DNA from: Prosopocoilus inquinatus
Lineage: Eukaryota > Arthropoda > Insecta > Coleoptera > Lucanidae
DNA: 64,000 bases
Assembly (NCBI GenBank): GCA_036172665.1
Contig: CM069873.1
Location: 37,066,001-37,130,000, forward strand
Direction: 5' to 3'
The position numbers and the translations under genes were made by a program. Positions 45,790 to 62,200 of this stretch are shown here, piece by piece; position 1 is the first letter of the stretch; each line of letters opens with the position of its first letter. The notes under the pieces were generated by a model. It was not told where the DNA came from. It did not search any database and saw nothing but the letters and a program-made list of their open reading frames with translations.

Positions 45790-48700
45790 ACGTATTAGCG
45801 TTGTTCCTGTGATGTATCTAACCGATGCTTACTTAGCTACTATGTTATTTGACGTTTCGATGGACTCCAGTAACTCTAATGTGAGATACGAAATTTTCGG
45901 ACGCAGCAGAAGCTGGAAATAGTTTTAAACGATACAACACGTATTAGCGTTGTTCCTGTGATGTATCTAATCGATCCTTACTCATCTATCATGTTATTTG
46001 ACGTTTGGATGGACTCCTGTAACTCTGATATGAGATACAAAGTTTTCGGACGCAGCAGAAGCTGGAGATAGTTTTAAACGAAACAACACGCATTAGCGTT
46101 GTTCCTGTGATGTATCTAATCGATCCTTACTCATCTATCATGTTATTTTTCGTTTCGATGGACTCCAGTAACTCTGATGTGAGATACAAAGCTTTCGGAC
46201 GCAGCAGAAGCTGGAAATAGTTTTGAACGAAACAACACGTATTAGCGTTGTTCCTGTGATGTATCTAATCGATCCTTACTTAGCTACTATGTTATTTGAC
46301 GCTTCGATGGACTCCAATAACTCTGATGTGAGATACAAAGTTTTCGGACGCAGCAGAAGCTGGAAATAGTTTTAAACGAAACAACATGCATTAGCGTTGC
46401 TCCTGTGATGTATCTAATCGATCCTTACTCATCTATCATTTTATTTGACGTTTGGATAGACTCCAGTAACTCTGATGTGAGATACAAAGTTTACGGACGC
46501 AGCAGAAGCTGGAAATAGTTTTAAACGAAACAACACGCATTACCGTTGTTCCTGTGATGTATCTAATCGAACCTTACTCATCTATCATGTTATTTGGCGT
46601 TTCGATGGACTCCAGTAACTCTGATGTGAGATACAAAGTTCTCGGACGCAGCTGAAGCTAGAAATAGTTTTAAACGAAACAGCGCGCATTAGCGTTGTTC
46701 CTGTGACGCATTTAATCGATCCTTACTCATCTATCATGTTATTTGACGTTTGAATGGACTCCAGTAACTCTGATGTGAGATACAAAGTTCTCGGACGCAG
46801 CAGAAGCTGGAAATAGTTTTGAACGAAACAACACGTATTAGCGTTGTTCCTGTGATGTATCTAATCGATCCTTACTTATCTACTATGTTATTTGACGTTT
46901 CGATGGACTCCAGTAACTCTAATGTGAGAGAAATTTTCGGACGCAGCAGAAGCTGGAAATAGTTTTAAACGAAACAACACGCATTAGCGTTGTTCCTGTG
47001 ATGTATCTAATCGATCCTTACTCATCTATCATGTTATTTGACGTTTGGATGGACTCTAGTAACTCTAATGTGAGATACGAAGTTTTTGGACGCAGCAGGA
47101 GCTGGAAATAGTTTTAAACGAAACAACACGTATTAGCGTTGTTCCTGTGATGTATCTAATCGCTCCTTACTTAGCTACTATGTTATTTGACGTTTCGATG
47201 GACTCCAGTAACTCTAATGTGAGATACGAAATTTTCGGACGCAGCAGAAGCTGGAAATAGTTTTAAACGAAACAACACGTATTAGCGTTGTTCCTGTGAT
47301 GTATCTAATCGATCCTTACTCATCTATCATGTTATTTGACGTTTGGATGGACTCCAGTAACTGATGTGAGATACAAAGTTCTCGGACGCAGCAGAAGCTG
47401 GAAATAGTTTTGTACGAAACAACACGTATTAGCGTTGTTCCTGTGATGTATCTAATCGATCCTTACTTATCTATCATGTTATCTGACGTTTGGATGGACT
47501 CCAGTAACTCTGATGTGAGATACAATGTTTTCGGACGCAGCAGAAGCTGGAGATAGTTTTAAACGAAACAACACGCATTAGCGTTGTTCCTGTGATGTAT
47601 CTAATCGATCCTTGCTCATCTATCATGTTATTTGGCGTTTCGATGGACTCCAGTAACTCTGATGTGAGATAAAAAGTTTTCGGACGCAGCAGAAGCTGGA
47701 AATAGTTTTGAACGAAACAACACGTATTAGCGTTGTTCCTGTGATGTATCTAATCGATCCTTACTTAGCTACTATGTTATTTCACGTTTCGATGGACTCC
47801 AGTAACTCTAATGTGAGAGAAATTTTCGGACGCAGCAGAAGCTGGAAATAGTTTTAAACGAAACAACACGCATTAGCGTTGTTCCTGTGATATATCTAAT
47901 CGATCCTTACTCATCTATCATGTTATTTGGCGTTTCGATGGACTCCAGAAACTTTGATGTGAGATACGAAGTTCTCGGACGCAGCTGAAGCTGGAAATAG
48001 TTTTAAACGAAACAACACGCATTACCGTTGTTCCTGTGATGTATCTAATCGATCCTTACTCATCTGTCATGTTATTTGGCGTTTCGATGGGCTCCAGTAA
48101 CTCTGATGTGAGACACAAAGTTCTCGGACGCGGCTGAAGCTAGAAATAGTTTTAAACGAAACAACACGCATTAGCGTTGTTCCTGTGATGTATTTAATCG
48201 ATCCTTACTCATCTATCATGTTATTTGACGTTTGAATGGACTCCAGTAACTCTGATGTGAGATACAAAGTTCTCGGACGCAGCAGAAGCTGGAAATACTT
48301 TTAAACGAAACAACACGCATTAGCGTTGTTCCTGTGATGTATCTAATCGATCCTTACTTAGCTACTATGTTATTTCACGTTTCGATGGACTCCAGTAACT
48401 CTAATGTGAGAGAAATTTTCGGACGCAGCAGAAGCTGGAAATAGTTTTAAACGAAACAACACGCATTAGCGTTGTTCCTGTGATGTATCTAATCGATCCT
48501 TACTCATCTATCATGTTATTTGGCGTTTCGATGGACTCCAGAAACTTTGATGTGAGATACGAAGTTCTCGGACGCAGCTGAAGCTGGAAATAGTTTTAAA
48601 TGAAACAACACGTACTAGCGTTGTTCCTGTGATATATCTAATCGATCCTTACTCATCTATCATGTTATTTGACGTTTGGATGGACTCCAGTAACTCTGAT

Positions 48701-51700
48701 GTGAGGTACAAAGTTTTGGGACGCAGCAGAAGCTGGAAATAGTTTTAAATGAAACAACACGCATTAGCGTTGTTCCTGTGATGTATCTAATGGATCCTTA
48801 CTCATCTATCATGTTATTTGACGTTTCGATGGACTCTAGTAACTCTGATGTGATATACGAAGTTTTTGGACGCAGCAGGAGCTGGAAATAGTTTTAAACG
48901 AAACAACACGTATTAGCGTTGTTCCTGTGATGTATCTAATCGATCCTTACTCATCTATCATGTTATTTGACGTTTGGATGGACTCCAGTAACTCTGATGT
49001 GAGATACAATGTTCTCGGACGCAGCAGAAGCTGGAAATAGTTTTAATCGAAACAACACGCATTAGCGTTGTTCCTGTGATGTATCTAATCGATCCTTACT
49101 CATCTATCATGTTATTTGACGTTTCGATGGACTCTAGTAACTCTGATTTGAGATACGAAGTTTTTGGACGCAGCAGGAGCTGGAAATAGTTTTAAACGAA
49201 ACAACACGTATTAGCGTTGTTCCTGTGATGTATCTAATCGCTCCTTACTTAGCTACTATGTTATTTGACGTTTCGATGGACTCCAGTAACTCTAATGTGA
49301 GATACGAAATTTTCGGACGCAGCAGAAGCTGGAAATAGTTTTAAACGAAACAACACGTATTAGCGTTGTTCCTGTGATGTATCTAATCGATCCTTACTCA
49401 TCTATCATGTTATTTGACGTTTGGATGGACTCCAGTAACTGATGTGAGATACAAAGTTCTCGGACGCAGCAGAAGCTGGAAATAGTTTTGAACGAAACAA
49501 CACGTATTAGCGTTGTTCCTGTGATGTATCTAATCGATCCTTACTTATCTATCATGTTATCTGACGTTTGGATGGACTCCAGTAACTCTGATGTGAGCTA
49601 CAATGTTTTCGGACGCAGCAGAAGCTGGAGATAGTTTTAAACGAAACAACACGCATTAGCGTTGTTCCTGTGATGTATCTAATCGATCCTCACTTAGCAA
49701 CTATGTTATTTCACGTTTCGATGGACTCCAGTAACTCTAATGTGAGATACGAAATTTTCGGACGCAGCAGAAGCTGGAAATAGTTTTAAACGAAACAATA
49801 CGCATTAGCGTTGTTCCTGTGATGTATCTAATCGATTCTTACTCATCTATCATGTTATTTGGCGTTTCGATGGACTCCAGAAACTTTGATGTGAGATACG
49901 AAGTTCTCGGACGCAGCTGAAGCTGGAAATAGTTTTAAATGAAACAACACGTACTAGCGTTGTTCCTGTGATATATCTAATCGATCCTTAGTCATCTATC
50001 ATGTTATTTGACGTTTGGATGGACTCCAGTAACTCTGATGTGAGGTACAAAGTTCTCGGACGCAGCAGAAGCTGGAAATAGTTTTAAATGAAACAACACG
50101 CATTAGCGTTGTTCCTGTGATGTATCTAATCGATCCTTACTCATCTATCATGTTATTTGACGTTTCGATGGACTCTAGTAACTCTGACGTGAGATACGAA
50201 GTTTTTGGACGCAGCAGGAGCTGGAAATAGTTTTAAACGAAACAACACGTATTAGCGTTGTTCCTGTGATGTATCTAATCGATCCTTACTCATCTATCAT
50301 GTTATTTGACGTTTGGATGGACTCCAGTAGCTCTGATGTGAGATACAAAGTTCTCGGACGCAGCAGAAGCTGGAAATAGTTTTGAACGAAACAAAACGTA
50401 TTAGCGTTGTTCCTGTGATGTATCTAATCGATCCTTACTTATCTACTATGTTATTTGACGTTTCGATGGACTCTAGTAACTCTGATGTGAGATACGAAAT
50501 TTTCGATCGTAGCAGAATCTGGAAATAGTTTTAAATGAAACAACACGCATTAGCGTTGTTCCTGTGATGTATCTAATCGATCCTTACTCATCTATAATGT
50601 TATTTGGCGTTTCGATGGACTCCAGAAACTTTGATGTAAGATACGAAGTTCTCGGACGCAGCTGAAGCTGGAAATAGTTTTAAATGAAACAACACGTACT
50701 AGCGTTGTTCCTGTGATATATCTAATCGATCCTTACTCATATATCATGTTATTTGACGTTTGGATGGACTCCAGTAACTCTGATGTGAGGTACAAAGTTT
50801 TCGGACGCAGCAGAAGCTGGAAATAGTTTTAAATGAAACAACACGCATTAGCGTTGTTCCTGTGATGTATCTAATCGATCCTTACTCATCTATCATGTTA
50901 TTTGACGTTTCGATGGACTCTAGTAACTCTGATGTGAGATACGAAGTTTTTGGACGCAGCAGGAGCTGGAAATAGTTTTAAACGAAACAACACGTATTAG
51001 CGTTGTTCCTGTGATGTATCTAATCGCTCCTTACTTAGCTACTATGTTATTTGACGTTTCGATGGACTCCAGTAACTCTAATGTGAGATACGAAATTTTC
51101 GGACGCAGCAGAAGCTGGAAATAGTTTTAAACGAAACAACACGTATTAGCGTTGTTCCTGTGATGTATCTAATCGATCCTTACTCATCTATCATGTTATT
51201 TGACGTTTGGATGGACTCCAGTAACTGATGTGAGATACAAAGTTCTCGGACGCAGCAGAAGCTGGAAATAGTTTTGAACGAAACAACACGTATTAGCGTT
51301 GTTCCTGTGATGTATCTAATCGATCCTTACTTATCTATCATGTTATCTGACGTTTGGATGGACTCCAATAACTCTGATGTGAGATACAATGTTTTCGGAC
51401 GCAGCAGAAGCTGGAGATAGTTTTAAACGAAACAACACGCATTAGCGTTGTTCCTGTGATGTATCTAATCGATCCTTATTCATCTATCATGTTATTTGGC
51501 GTTTCGATGGACTCCAGTAACTCTGATGTGAGATACAAAGTTTTCGGACGCAGCAGCAGCTGGAAATAGTTTTGAACGAAACAACACGTATTAGCGTTGT
51601 TATTGTGATGTATCTAATCGATCCTTACTTAGCTACTATGTTATTTGACGTTTCGATGGACTCCAATAACTCTGATGTGAGATACAAAGTTCTCGGCCGC

Positions 51701-54700
51701 AGCAGAAGCTGGAAATAGTTTTAAACGAAATAACACTCATTAGCGTTGTTCCTGTGATGTATCTAATCGATCCTTACTCATCTATCATGTTATTTGACGT
51801 TTCGATGGACTCCAGTAACTCTAATGTGAGATACGATATTTTCGGACGCAGCAGAAGCTGGAAATAGTTTTAAACGAAACAACACGCATTAGCGTTGTTC
51901 CTGTGATGTATCTAATCGATCCTTACTCATCTATCATGTTATTTGACGTTTCGATGGACTCTAGTAATTCTGATGTGAGATACGAAGTTTTTGGACGCAG
52001 CAGGAGCTGGAAATAGTTTTAAACGAAACAACACGTATTAGCGTTGTTCCTGTGATGTATCTAATCGATCCTTACTCATCTATCATGTTATTTGACGTTT
52101 CGATGGACTCTAGTAACTCTGATGTGACATACGAAGTTTTTGGACGCAGCAGGAGCTGGAAATAGTTTTAAACGAAACAACACGTATTAGCGTTGTTCCT
52201 GTGATGTATCTAATCGATCCTTACTCATCTATCATGTTATTTGACGTTTGGATGGACTCCAGTATCTCTGATGTGAGATACAAAGTTCTCGGACGCAGCA
52301 GAAGCTGGAAATAGTTTTGAAGGAAACAACACGTATTAACGTTGTTCCTGTGATGTATCTAACCGATCCTTACTTATCTATCATGTTATTTGACGTTTGG
52401 ATGGACTCCAGTAACTCTGATGTGAGATACAAAGTTTTCGGACGCAGCAGAAGCTGGAGATAGTTTTAAACGAAACAACACGCCTTAGCGTTGTTCCTGT
52501 GATGTATCTAATCGATCCTTATTCATCTATCATGTTATTTGGCGTTTCGATGGACTCCAGTAACTCTGATGTGAGATACAAAGTTTTCGGACGCAGCAGC
52601 AGCTGGAAATAGTTTTGAACGAAACAACACGTATTAGCGTTGTTCCTGTGATGTATCTAATCGATCCTTACTTAGCTACTATGTTATTTGACGTTTCGAT
52701 GGACTCCAATAACTCTGATGTGAGATACAAAGTTTTCGGACGCAGCAGAAGCTGGAAATAGTTTTAAACAAAACAACACGCATTAGCGTTGTTCCTGTGT
52801 TGTATCTATTCGATCCTTACTCATCTATCATGTTATTTGGCGTTTCGATGGACTCCAGTAACTCTGATGTGAGATACAAAGTTTTCGGACGCAGCAGAAG
52901 CTGGAAATAGTTTTAAACAAAACAACACGCATTAGCGTTGTTCCTGTGTTGTATCTAATCGATCCTTACTCATCTATCATGTTATTTGACGTTTCGATGG
53001 ACTCTAGTAACTCTGATGTGAGATACGAAGTTTTTGGACGCAGCAGGAGCTGGAAATAATTATAAACGAAACAACACGTATTAGCGTTGTTCCTGTGATG
53101 TATCTAATCGATCCTTATTTATCTATCATGTTATTTGACGTTTCGATGGACTCTAGTAACTCTGATGTGACATACGAAGTTTTTGGGCGCAGCAGGAGCT
53201 GGAAATAGCTTTAAAAGAAGCAACACGTATTAGCGTTGTTCCTGTGATGTATCTAACCGATGCTTACTTAGCTACTATGTTATTTGACGTTTCGATGGAC
53301 TCCAGTAACTCTAATGTGAGATACGAAATTTTCGGACGCAGCAGAAGCTGGAAATAGTTTTAAACGATACAACACGTATTAGCGTTGTTCCTGTGATGTA
53401 TCTAATCGATCCTTACTCATCTATCATGTTATTTGACGTTTGGATGGACTCCAGTAACTCTGATGTGAGATACAAAGTTCTCGGACGCAGCAGAAGCTGG
53501 AAATAGTTTTGAACGAAACAACACGTATTATCGTTGTTCCTGTGATGTATCTAATCGATCCTTACTTATCTATCATGTTATTTGAAGTTTGGATGGTCTC
53601 CAGTAACTCTGATGTGAGATACAAAGTTTTCGGACGCAGCAGAAGCTGGAGATAGTTTTAAACGAAACAACACGCATTAGCGTTGTTCCTGTGATGTATC
53701 TAATCGATCCTTACTCATCTATCATGTTATTTTTCGTTTCGATGGACTCCAGTAACTCTGATGTGAGATACAAAGCTTTCGGACGCAGCAGAAGCTGGAA
53801 ATAGTTTTGAACGAAACAACACGTATTAGCGTTGTTCCTGTGATGTATCTAATCGATCCTTACTTAGCTACTATGTTATTTGACGCTTCGATGGACTCCA
53901 ATAACTCTGATGTGAGATACAAAGTTTTCGGACGCAGCAGAAACTGGAAATAGTTTTAAACGAAACAACATGCATTAGCGTTGCTCCTGTGATGTATCTA
54001 ATCGATCCTTACTCATCTATCATTTTATTTGACGTTTGGATAGACTCCAGTAACTCTGATGTGAGATACAAAGTTTACGGACGCAGCAGAAGCTGGAAAT
54101 AGTTTTAAACGAAACAACACGCATTACCGTTGTTCCTGTGATGTATCTAATCGATCCTTACTCATCTATCATGTTATTTGGCGTTTCGATGGACTCCAGT
54201 AACTCTGATGTGAGATACAAAGTTCTCGGACGCAGCTGAAGCTAGAAATAGTTTTAAACGAAACAGCGCGCATTAGCGTTGTTCCTGTGACGCATTTAAT
54301 CGATCCTTACTCATCTATCATGTTATTTGACGTTTGAATGGACTCCAGTAACTCTGATGTGAGATACAAAGTTCTCGGACGCAGCAGAAGCTGGAAATAG
54401 TTTTGAACGAAACAACACGTATTAGCGTTGTTCCTGTGATGTATCTAATCGATCCTTACTTATCTACTATGTTATTTGACGTTTCGATGGACTCTAGTAA
54501 CTCTGATGTGAGATACGAAATTTTCGAACGCAGCAGAATCTGGAAATAGTTTTAAATGAAACAACACGCATTAGCGTTGTTCCTGTGATGTATCTAATCG
54601 ATCCTTACTCATCTATCATGTTATTTGACGTTTCGATGGACTCTAGTAACTCTAATGTGAGATACGAAGTTTTTGGACGCAGCAGGAGCTGGAAATAGTT

Positions 54701-56260
54701 TTAAACGAAACAACACGTATTAGCGTTGTTCCTGTGATATATCTAATCGCTCCTTACTTAGCTACTATGTTATTTGACGTTTCGATGGACTCCAGTAACT
54801 CTAATGTGAGATACGAAATTTTCGGACGCAGCAGAAGCTGGAAATAGTTTTAAACGAAACAACACGTATTAGCGTTGTTCCTGTGATGTATCTAATCGAT
54901 CCTTACTCATCTATCATGTTATTTGACGTTTGGATGGACTCCAGTAACTGATGTGAGATACAAAGTTCTCGGACGCAGCAGAAGCTGGAAATAGTTTTGA
55001 ACGAAACAACACGTATTAGCGTTGTTCCTGTGATGTATCTAATCGATCCTTACTTATCTATCATGTTATCTGACGTTTGGATGGGCTCCAGTAACTCTGA
55101 TGTGAGATACAATGTTTTCGGACGCAGCAGAAGCTGGAGATAGTTTTAAACGAAACAACACGCATTAGCGTTGTTCCTGTGATGTATCTAATCGATCCTT
55201 GCTCATCTATCATGTTATTTGGCGTTTCGATGGACTCCAGTAACTCTGATGTGAGATACAAAGTTTTCGGACGCAGCAGAAGCTGGAAATAGTTTTGAAC
55301 GAAACAACACGTATTAGCGTTGTTCCTGTGATGTATCTAATCGATCCTTACTTAGCTACTATGTTATTTGACGTTTCGATTGACTCCAATAACTCTGATG
55401 TGAGATAAAAATTTTTCGGACGCAGCAGAAGCTGGAAATAGTTTTAAACGAAACAACACGCATTAGCGTTGTTCCTGTGATGTATCTAACCGATCCTTAC
55501 TTATCTATCATGTTATTTGACGTTTGGATGGACTCCAGTAACTCTGATGTGAGATACAAAGTTTTCGGACGCAGCAGAAGCTGGAGATAGTTTTAAACGA
55601 AACAACACGCCTTAGCGTTGTTCCTGTGATGTATCTAATCGATCCTTATTCATCTATCATGTTATTTGGCGTTTCGATGGACTCCAGTAACTCTGATGTG
55701 AGATACAAAGTTTTCGGACGCAGCAGCAGCTGGAAATAGTTTTGAACGAAACAACACGTATTAGCGTTGTTCCTGTGATGTATCTAATCGATCCTTACTT
55801 AGCTACTATGTTATTTGACGTTTCGATGGACTCCAATAACTCTGATGTGAGATACAAAGTTTTCGGACGCAGCAGAAGCTGGAAATAGTTTTAAACAAAA
55901 CAACACGCATTAGCGTTGTTCCTGTGTTGTATCTATTCGATCCTTACTCATCTATCATGTTATTTGGCGTTTCGATGGACTCCAGTAACTCTGATGTGAG
56001 ATACAAAGTTTTCGGACGCAGCAGAAGCTGGAAATAGTTTTAAACAAAACAACACGCATTAGCGTTGTTCCTGTGTTGTATCTAATCGATCCTTACTCAT
56101 CTATCATGTTATTTGACGTTTCGATGGACTCTAGTAACTCTGATGTGAGATACGCAGTTTTTGGACGCAGCAGGAGCTGGAAATAATTATAAACGAAACA
56201 ACACGTATTAGCGTTGTTCCTGTGATGTATCTGATCGATCCTTATTTATCTATCATGTTA
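39675..56260. repeat. Long-range satellite duplication, offset 10,562 bp
   Basis: About 40,310-45,700 recurs at about 50,872-56,262 with offset 10,562 (40,321/50,883, 44,499/55,061, 45,661/56,223). The upstream part, about 39,675-40,010, matches at offset 10,860; the extra 298 bases are two monomers missing from the second copy. Confidence 0.75.
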
Positions 56261-59200
56261 TTTGACGTTTCGATGGACTCCAGTAACTCTAATGTGAGAT
56301 ACGAAATTTTCGGACGCAGCAGAAGCTGGAAATAGTTTTAAACGATACAACACGTATTAGCGTTGTTCCTGTGATGTATCTAATCGATCCTTACTCATCT
56401 ATCATGTTATTTGACGTTTGGATGGACTCCTGTAACTCTGATATGAGATACAAAGTTCTCGGACGCAGCAGAAGCTGGAAATAGTTTTGAACGAAACAAC
56501 ACGTATTATCGTTGTTCCTGTGATGTATCTAATCGATCCTTACTTATCTATCATGTTATTTGAAGTTTGGATGGTCTCCAGTAACTCTGATGTGAGATAC
56601 AAAGTTTTCGGACGCAGCAGAAGCTGGAGATAGTTTTAAACGAAACAACACGCATTAGCGTTGTTCCTGTGATGTATCTAATCGATCCTTACTCATCTAT
56701 CATGTTATTTTTCGTTTCGATGGACTCCAGTAACTCTGATGTGAGATACAAAGCTTTCGGACGCAGCAGAAGCTGGAAATAGTTTTGAACGAAACAACAC
56801 GTATTAGCGTTGTTCCTGTGATGTATCTAATCGATCCTTACTTAGCTACTATGTTATTTGACGCTTCGATGGACTCCAATAACTCTGATGTGAGATACAA
56901 AGTTTTCGGACGCAGCAGAAGCTGGAAATAGTTTTAAACGAAACAACATGCATTAGCGTTGCTCCTGTGATGTATCTAATCGATCCTTACTCATCTATCA
57001 TTTTATTTGACGTTTGGATAGACTCCAGTAACTCTGATGTGAGATACAAAGTTTACGGACGCAGCAGAAGCTGGAAATAGTTTTAAACGAAACAACACGC
57101 ATTACCGTTGTTCCTGTGATGTATCTAATCGATCCTTACTCATCTATCATGTTATTTGGCGTTTCGATGGACTCCAGTAACTCTGATGTGAGATACAAAG
57201 TTCTCGGACGCAGCTGAAGCTAGAAATAGTTTTAAACGAAACAGCGCGCATTAGCGTTGTTCCTGTGACGCATTTAATCGATCCTTACTCATCTATCATG
57301 TTATTTGACGTTTGAATGGACTCCAGTAACTCTGATGTGAGATACAAAGTTCTCGGATGCAGCAGAAGCTGGAAATAGTTTTGAACGAAACAACACGTAT
57401 TAGCGTTGTTCCTGTGATGTATCTAATCGATCCTTACTTATCTACTATGTTATTTGACGTTTCGATGGACTCCAGTAACTCTAATGTGAGAGAAATTTTC
57501 GGACGCAGCAGAAGCTGGAAATAGTTTTAAACGAAACAACACGCATTAGCGTTGTTCCTGTGATGTATCTAATCGATCCTTACTCATCTATCATGTTATT
57601 TGACGTTTGGATGGACTCTAGTAACTCTAATGTGAGATACGAAGTTTTTGGACGCAGCAGGAGCTGGAAATAGTTTTAAACGAAACAACACGTATTAGCG
57701 TTGTTCCTGTGATGTATCTAATCGCTCCTTACTTAGCTACTATGTTATTTGACGTTTCGATGGACTCCAGTAACTCTAATGTGAGATACGAAATTTTCGG
57801 ACGCAGCAGAAGCTGGAAATAGTTTTAAACGAAACAACACGTATTAGCGTTGTTCCTGTGATGTATCTAATCGATCCTTACTCATCTATCATGTTATTTG
57901 ACGTTTGGATGGACTCCAGTAACTGATGTGAGATACAAAGTTCTCGGACGCAGCAGAAGCTGGAAATAGTTTTGAACGAAACAACACGTATTAGCGTTGT
58001 TCCTGTGATGTATCTAATCGATCCTTACTTATCTATCATGTTATCTGACGTTTGGATGGACTCCAGTAACTCTGATGTGAGATACAATGTTTTCGGACGC
58101 AGCAGAAGCTGGAGATAGTTTTAAACGAAACAACACGCATTAGCGTTGTTCCTGTGATGTATCTAATCGATCCTTGCTCATCTATCATGTTATTTGGCGT
58201 TTCGATGGACTCCAGTAACTCTGATGTGAGATACAAAGTTTTCGGACGCAGCAGAAGCTGGAAATAGTTTTGAACGAAACAACACGTATTAGCGTTGTTC
58301 CTGTGATGTATCTAATCGATCCTTACTTAGCTACTATGTTATTTGACGTTTCGATTGACTTCAATAACTCTGATGTGAGATAAAATTTTTTCGGACGCAG
58401 CAGAAGCTGGAAATAGTTTTAAACGAAACAACACGCATTAGCGTTGTTCCTGTGATGTATCTAATCGATCCTTACTCATCTATCATTTTATTTGACGTTT
58501 GGATGGACTACAGTAACTCTGATGTGAGATACAAAGTTTACGGACGCAGCAGAAGCTGGAAATAGTTTTAAACGAAACAACACGCATTACCGTTGTTCCT
58601 GTGATGTATCTAATCGATCCTTACTCATCTATCATGTTATTTGGCGTTTCGATGGGCTCCAGTAACTCTGATGTGAGACACAAAGTTCTCGGACGCGGCT
58701 GAAGCTAGAAATAGTTTTAAACGAAACAACACGCATTAGCGTTGTTCCTGTGATGTATTTAATCGATCCTTACTCATCTATCATGTTATTTGACGTTTGA
58801 ATGGACTCCAGTAACTCTGATGTGAGATACAAAGTTCTCGGACGCAGCAGAAGCTGGAAATACTTTTAAACGAAACAACACGCATTAGCGTTGTTCCTGT
58901 GATGTATCTAATCGATCCTTACTTAGCTACTATGTTATTTCACGTTTCGATGGTCTCCAGTAACTCTAATGTGAGAGAAATTTTCGGACGCAGCAGAAGC
59001 TGGAAATAGTTTTAAACGAAACAACACGCATTAGCGTTGTTCCTGTGATGTATCTAATCGATCCTTACTCATCTATCATGTTATTTGGCGTTTCGATGGA
59101 CTCCAGAAACTTTGATGTGAGATACGAAGTTCTCGGACGCAGCTGAAGCTGGAAATAGTTTTAAATGAAACAACACGTACTAGCGTTGTTCCTGTGATAT

Positions 59201-62200
59201 ATCTAATCGATCCTTACTCATCTATCATGTTATTTGGCGTTTCGATGGACTCCAGTAACTCTGATGTGAGATACAAAGTTTTCGGACGCAGCAGAAGCTG
59301 GAAATAGTTTTAAACAAAACAACACGCATTAGCGTTGTTCCTGTGTTGTATCTAATCGATCCTTACTCATCTATCATGCTATTTGACGTTTCGATGGACT
59401 CTAGTAACTCTGATGTGAGATACGAAGTTTTTGGACGCAGCAGGAGCTGGAAATAATTATAAACGAAACAACACGTATTAGCGTTGTTCCTGTGATGTAT
59501 CTAATCGATCCTTATTTATCTATCATGTTATTTGACGTTTCGATGGACTCTAGTAACTCTGATGTGACATACGAAGTTTTTGGGCGCAGCAGGAGCTGGA
59601 AATAGTTTTAAAAGAAGCAACACGTATTAGCGTTGTTCCTGTGATGTATCTAACCGATGCTTACTTAGCTACTATGTTATTTGACGTTTCGATGGACTCC
59701 AGTAACTCTAATGTGAGATACGAAATTTTCGGACGCAGCAGAAGCTGGAAATAGTTTTAAACGATACAACACGTATTAGCGTTGTTCCTGTGATGTATCT
59801 AATCGATCCTTACTCATCTATCATGTTATTTGACGTTTGGATGGACTCCAGTAACTCTGATGTGAGATACAAAGTTTTCGGACGCAGCAGAAGCTGGAGA
59901 TAGTTTTAAACGAAACAACACGCATTAGCGTTGTTCCTGTGATGTATCTAATCGATCCTTACTCATCTATCATGTTATTTTTCGTTTCGATGGACTCCAG
60001 TAACTCTGATGTGAGATACAAAGCTTTCGGACGCAGCAGAAGCTGGAAATAGTTTTGAACGAAACAACACGTATTAGCGTTGTTCCTGTGATGTATCTAA
60101 TCGATCCTTACTTAGCTACTATGTTATTTGACGCTTCGATGGACTCCAATAACTCTGATGTGAGATACAAAGTTTTCGGACGCAGCAGAAGCTGGAAATA
60201 GTTTTAAACGAAACAACATGCATTAGCGTTGCTCCTGTGATGTATCTAATCGATCCTTACTCATCTATCATTTTATTTGACGTTTGGATAGACTCCAGTA
60301 ACTCTGATGTGAGATACAAAGTTTACGGACGCAGCAGAAGCTGGAAATAGTTTTAAACGAAACAACACGCATTACCGTTGTTCCTGTGATGTATCTAATC
60401 GAACCTTATTCATCTATCATGTTATTTGGCGTTTCGATGGACTCCAGTAACTCTGATGTGAGATACAAAGTTCTCGGACGCAGCTGAAGCTAGAAATAGT
60501 TTTAAACGAAACAGCGCGCATTAGCGTTGTTCCTGTGACGCATTTAATCGATCCTTACTCATCTATCATGTTATTTGAAGTTTGAATGGACTCCAGTAAC
60601 TCTGATGTGAGATACAAAGTTCTCGGACGCAGCAGAAGCTGGAAATAGTTTTGAACGAAACAACACGTATTAGCGTTGTTCCTGTGATGTATCTAATCGA
60701 TCCTTACTTATCTACTATGTTATTTGACGTTTCGATGGACTCCAGTAACTCTAATGTGAGAGAAATTTTCGGACGCAGCAGAAGCTGGAAATAGTTTTAA
60801 ACGAAACAACACGCATTAGCGTTGTTCCTGTGATGTATCTAATCGATCCTTACTCATCTATCATGTTATTTGACGTTTGGATGGACTCTAGTAACTCTAA
60901 TGTGAGATACGAAGTTTTTGGACGCAGCAGGAGCTGGAAATAGTTTTAAACGAAACAACACGTATTAGCGTTGTTCCTGTGATGTATCTAATCGCTCCTT
61001 ACTTAGCTACTATGTTATTTGACGTTTCGATGGACTCCAGTAACTCTAATGTGAGATACGAAATTTTCGGACGCAACAGAAGCTGGAAATAGTTTTAAAC
61101 GAAACAACACGTATTAGCGTTGTTCCTGTGATGTATCTAATCGATCCTTACTCATCTATCATGTTATTTGACGTTTGGATGGACTCCAGTAACTGATGTG
61201 AGATACAAAGTTTTCGGACGCAGCAGAAGCTGGAGATAGTTTTAAACGAAACAACACGCATTAGCGTTGTTCCTGTGATGTATCTAATCGATCCTTACTC
61301 ATCTATCATGTTATTTTTCGTTTCGATGGACTCCAGTAACTCTGATGTGAGATACAAAGCTTTCGGACGCAGCAGAAGCTGGAAATAGTTTTGAACGAAA
61401 CAACACGTATTAGCGTTGTTCCTGTGATGTATCTAATCGATCCTTACTTAGCTACTATGTTATTTGACGCTTCGATGGACTCCAATAACTCTGATGTGAG
61501 ATACAAAGTTTTCGGACGCAGCAGAAGCTGGAAATAGTTTTAAACGAAACAACATGCATTAGCGTTGCTCCTGTGATGTATCTAATCGATCCTTACTCAT
61601 CTATCATTTTATTTGACGTTTGGATAGACTCCAGTAACTCTGATGTGAGATACAAAGTTTACGGACGCAGCAGAAGCTGGAAATAGTTTTAAACGAAACA
61701 ACACGCATTACCGTTGTTCCTGTGATGTATCTAATCGAACCTTATTCATCTATCATGTTATTTGGCGTTTCGATGGACTCCAGTAACTCTGATGTGAGAT
61801 ACAAAGTTCTCGGACGCAGCTGAAGCTAGAAATAGTTTTAAACGAAACAGCGCGCATTAGCGTTGTTCCTGTGACGCATTTAATCGATCCTTACTCATCT
61901 ATCATGTTATTTGAAGTTTGAATGGACTCCAGTAACTCTGATGTGAGATACAAAGTTCTCGGACGCAGCAGAAGCTGGAAATAGTTTTGAACGAAACAAC
62001 ACGTATTAGCGTTGTTCCTGTGATGTATCTAATCGATCCTTACTTATCTACTATGTTATTTGACGTTTCGATGGACTCCAGTAACTCTAATGTGAGAGAA
62101 ATTTTCGGACGCAGCAGAAGCTGGAAATAGTTTTAAACGAAACAACACGCATTAGCGTTGTTCCTGTGATGTATCTAATCGATCCTTACTCATCTATCAT

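Noticed and set aside
30211..58236. Repeated 66-codon minus-strand ORFs in the satellite, identical at six places
   Set aside because: They arise wherever two monomers lack stops in one frame. They track the segmental duplications and have no start context, promoter or protein-like features.
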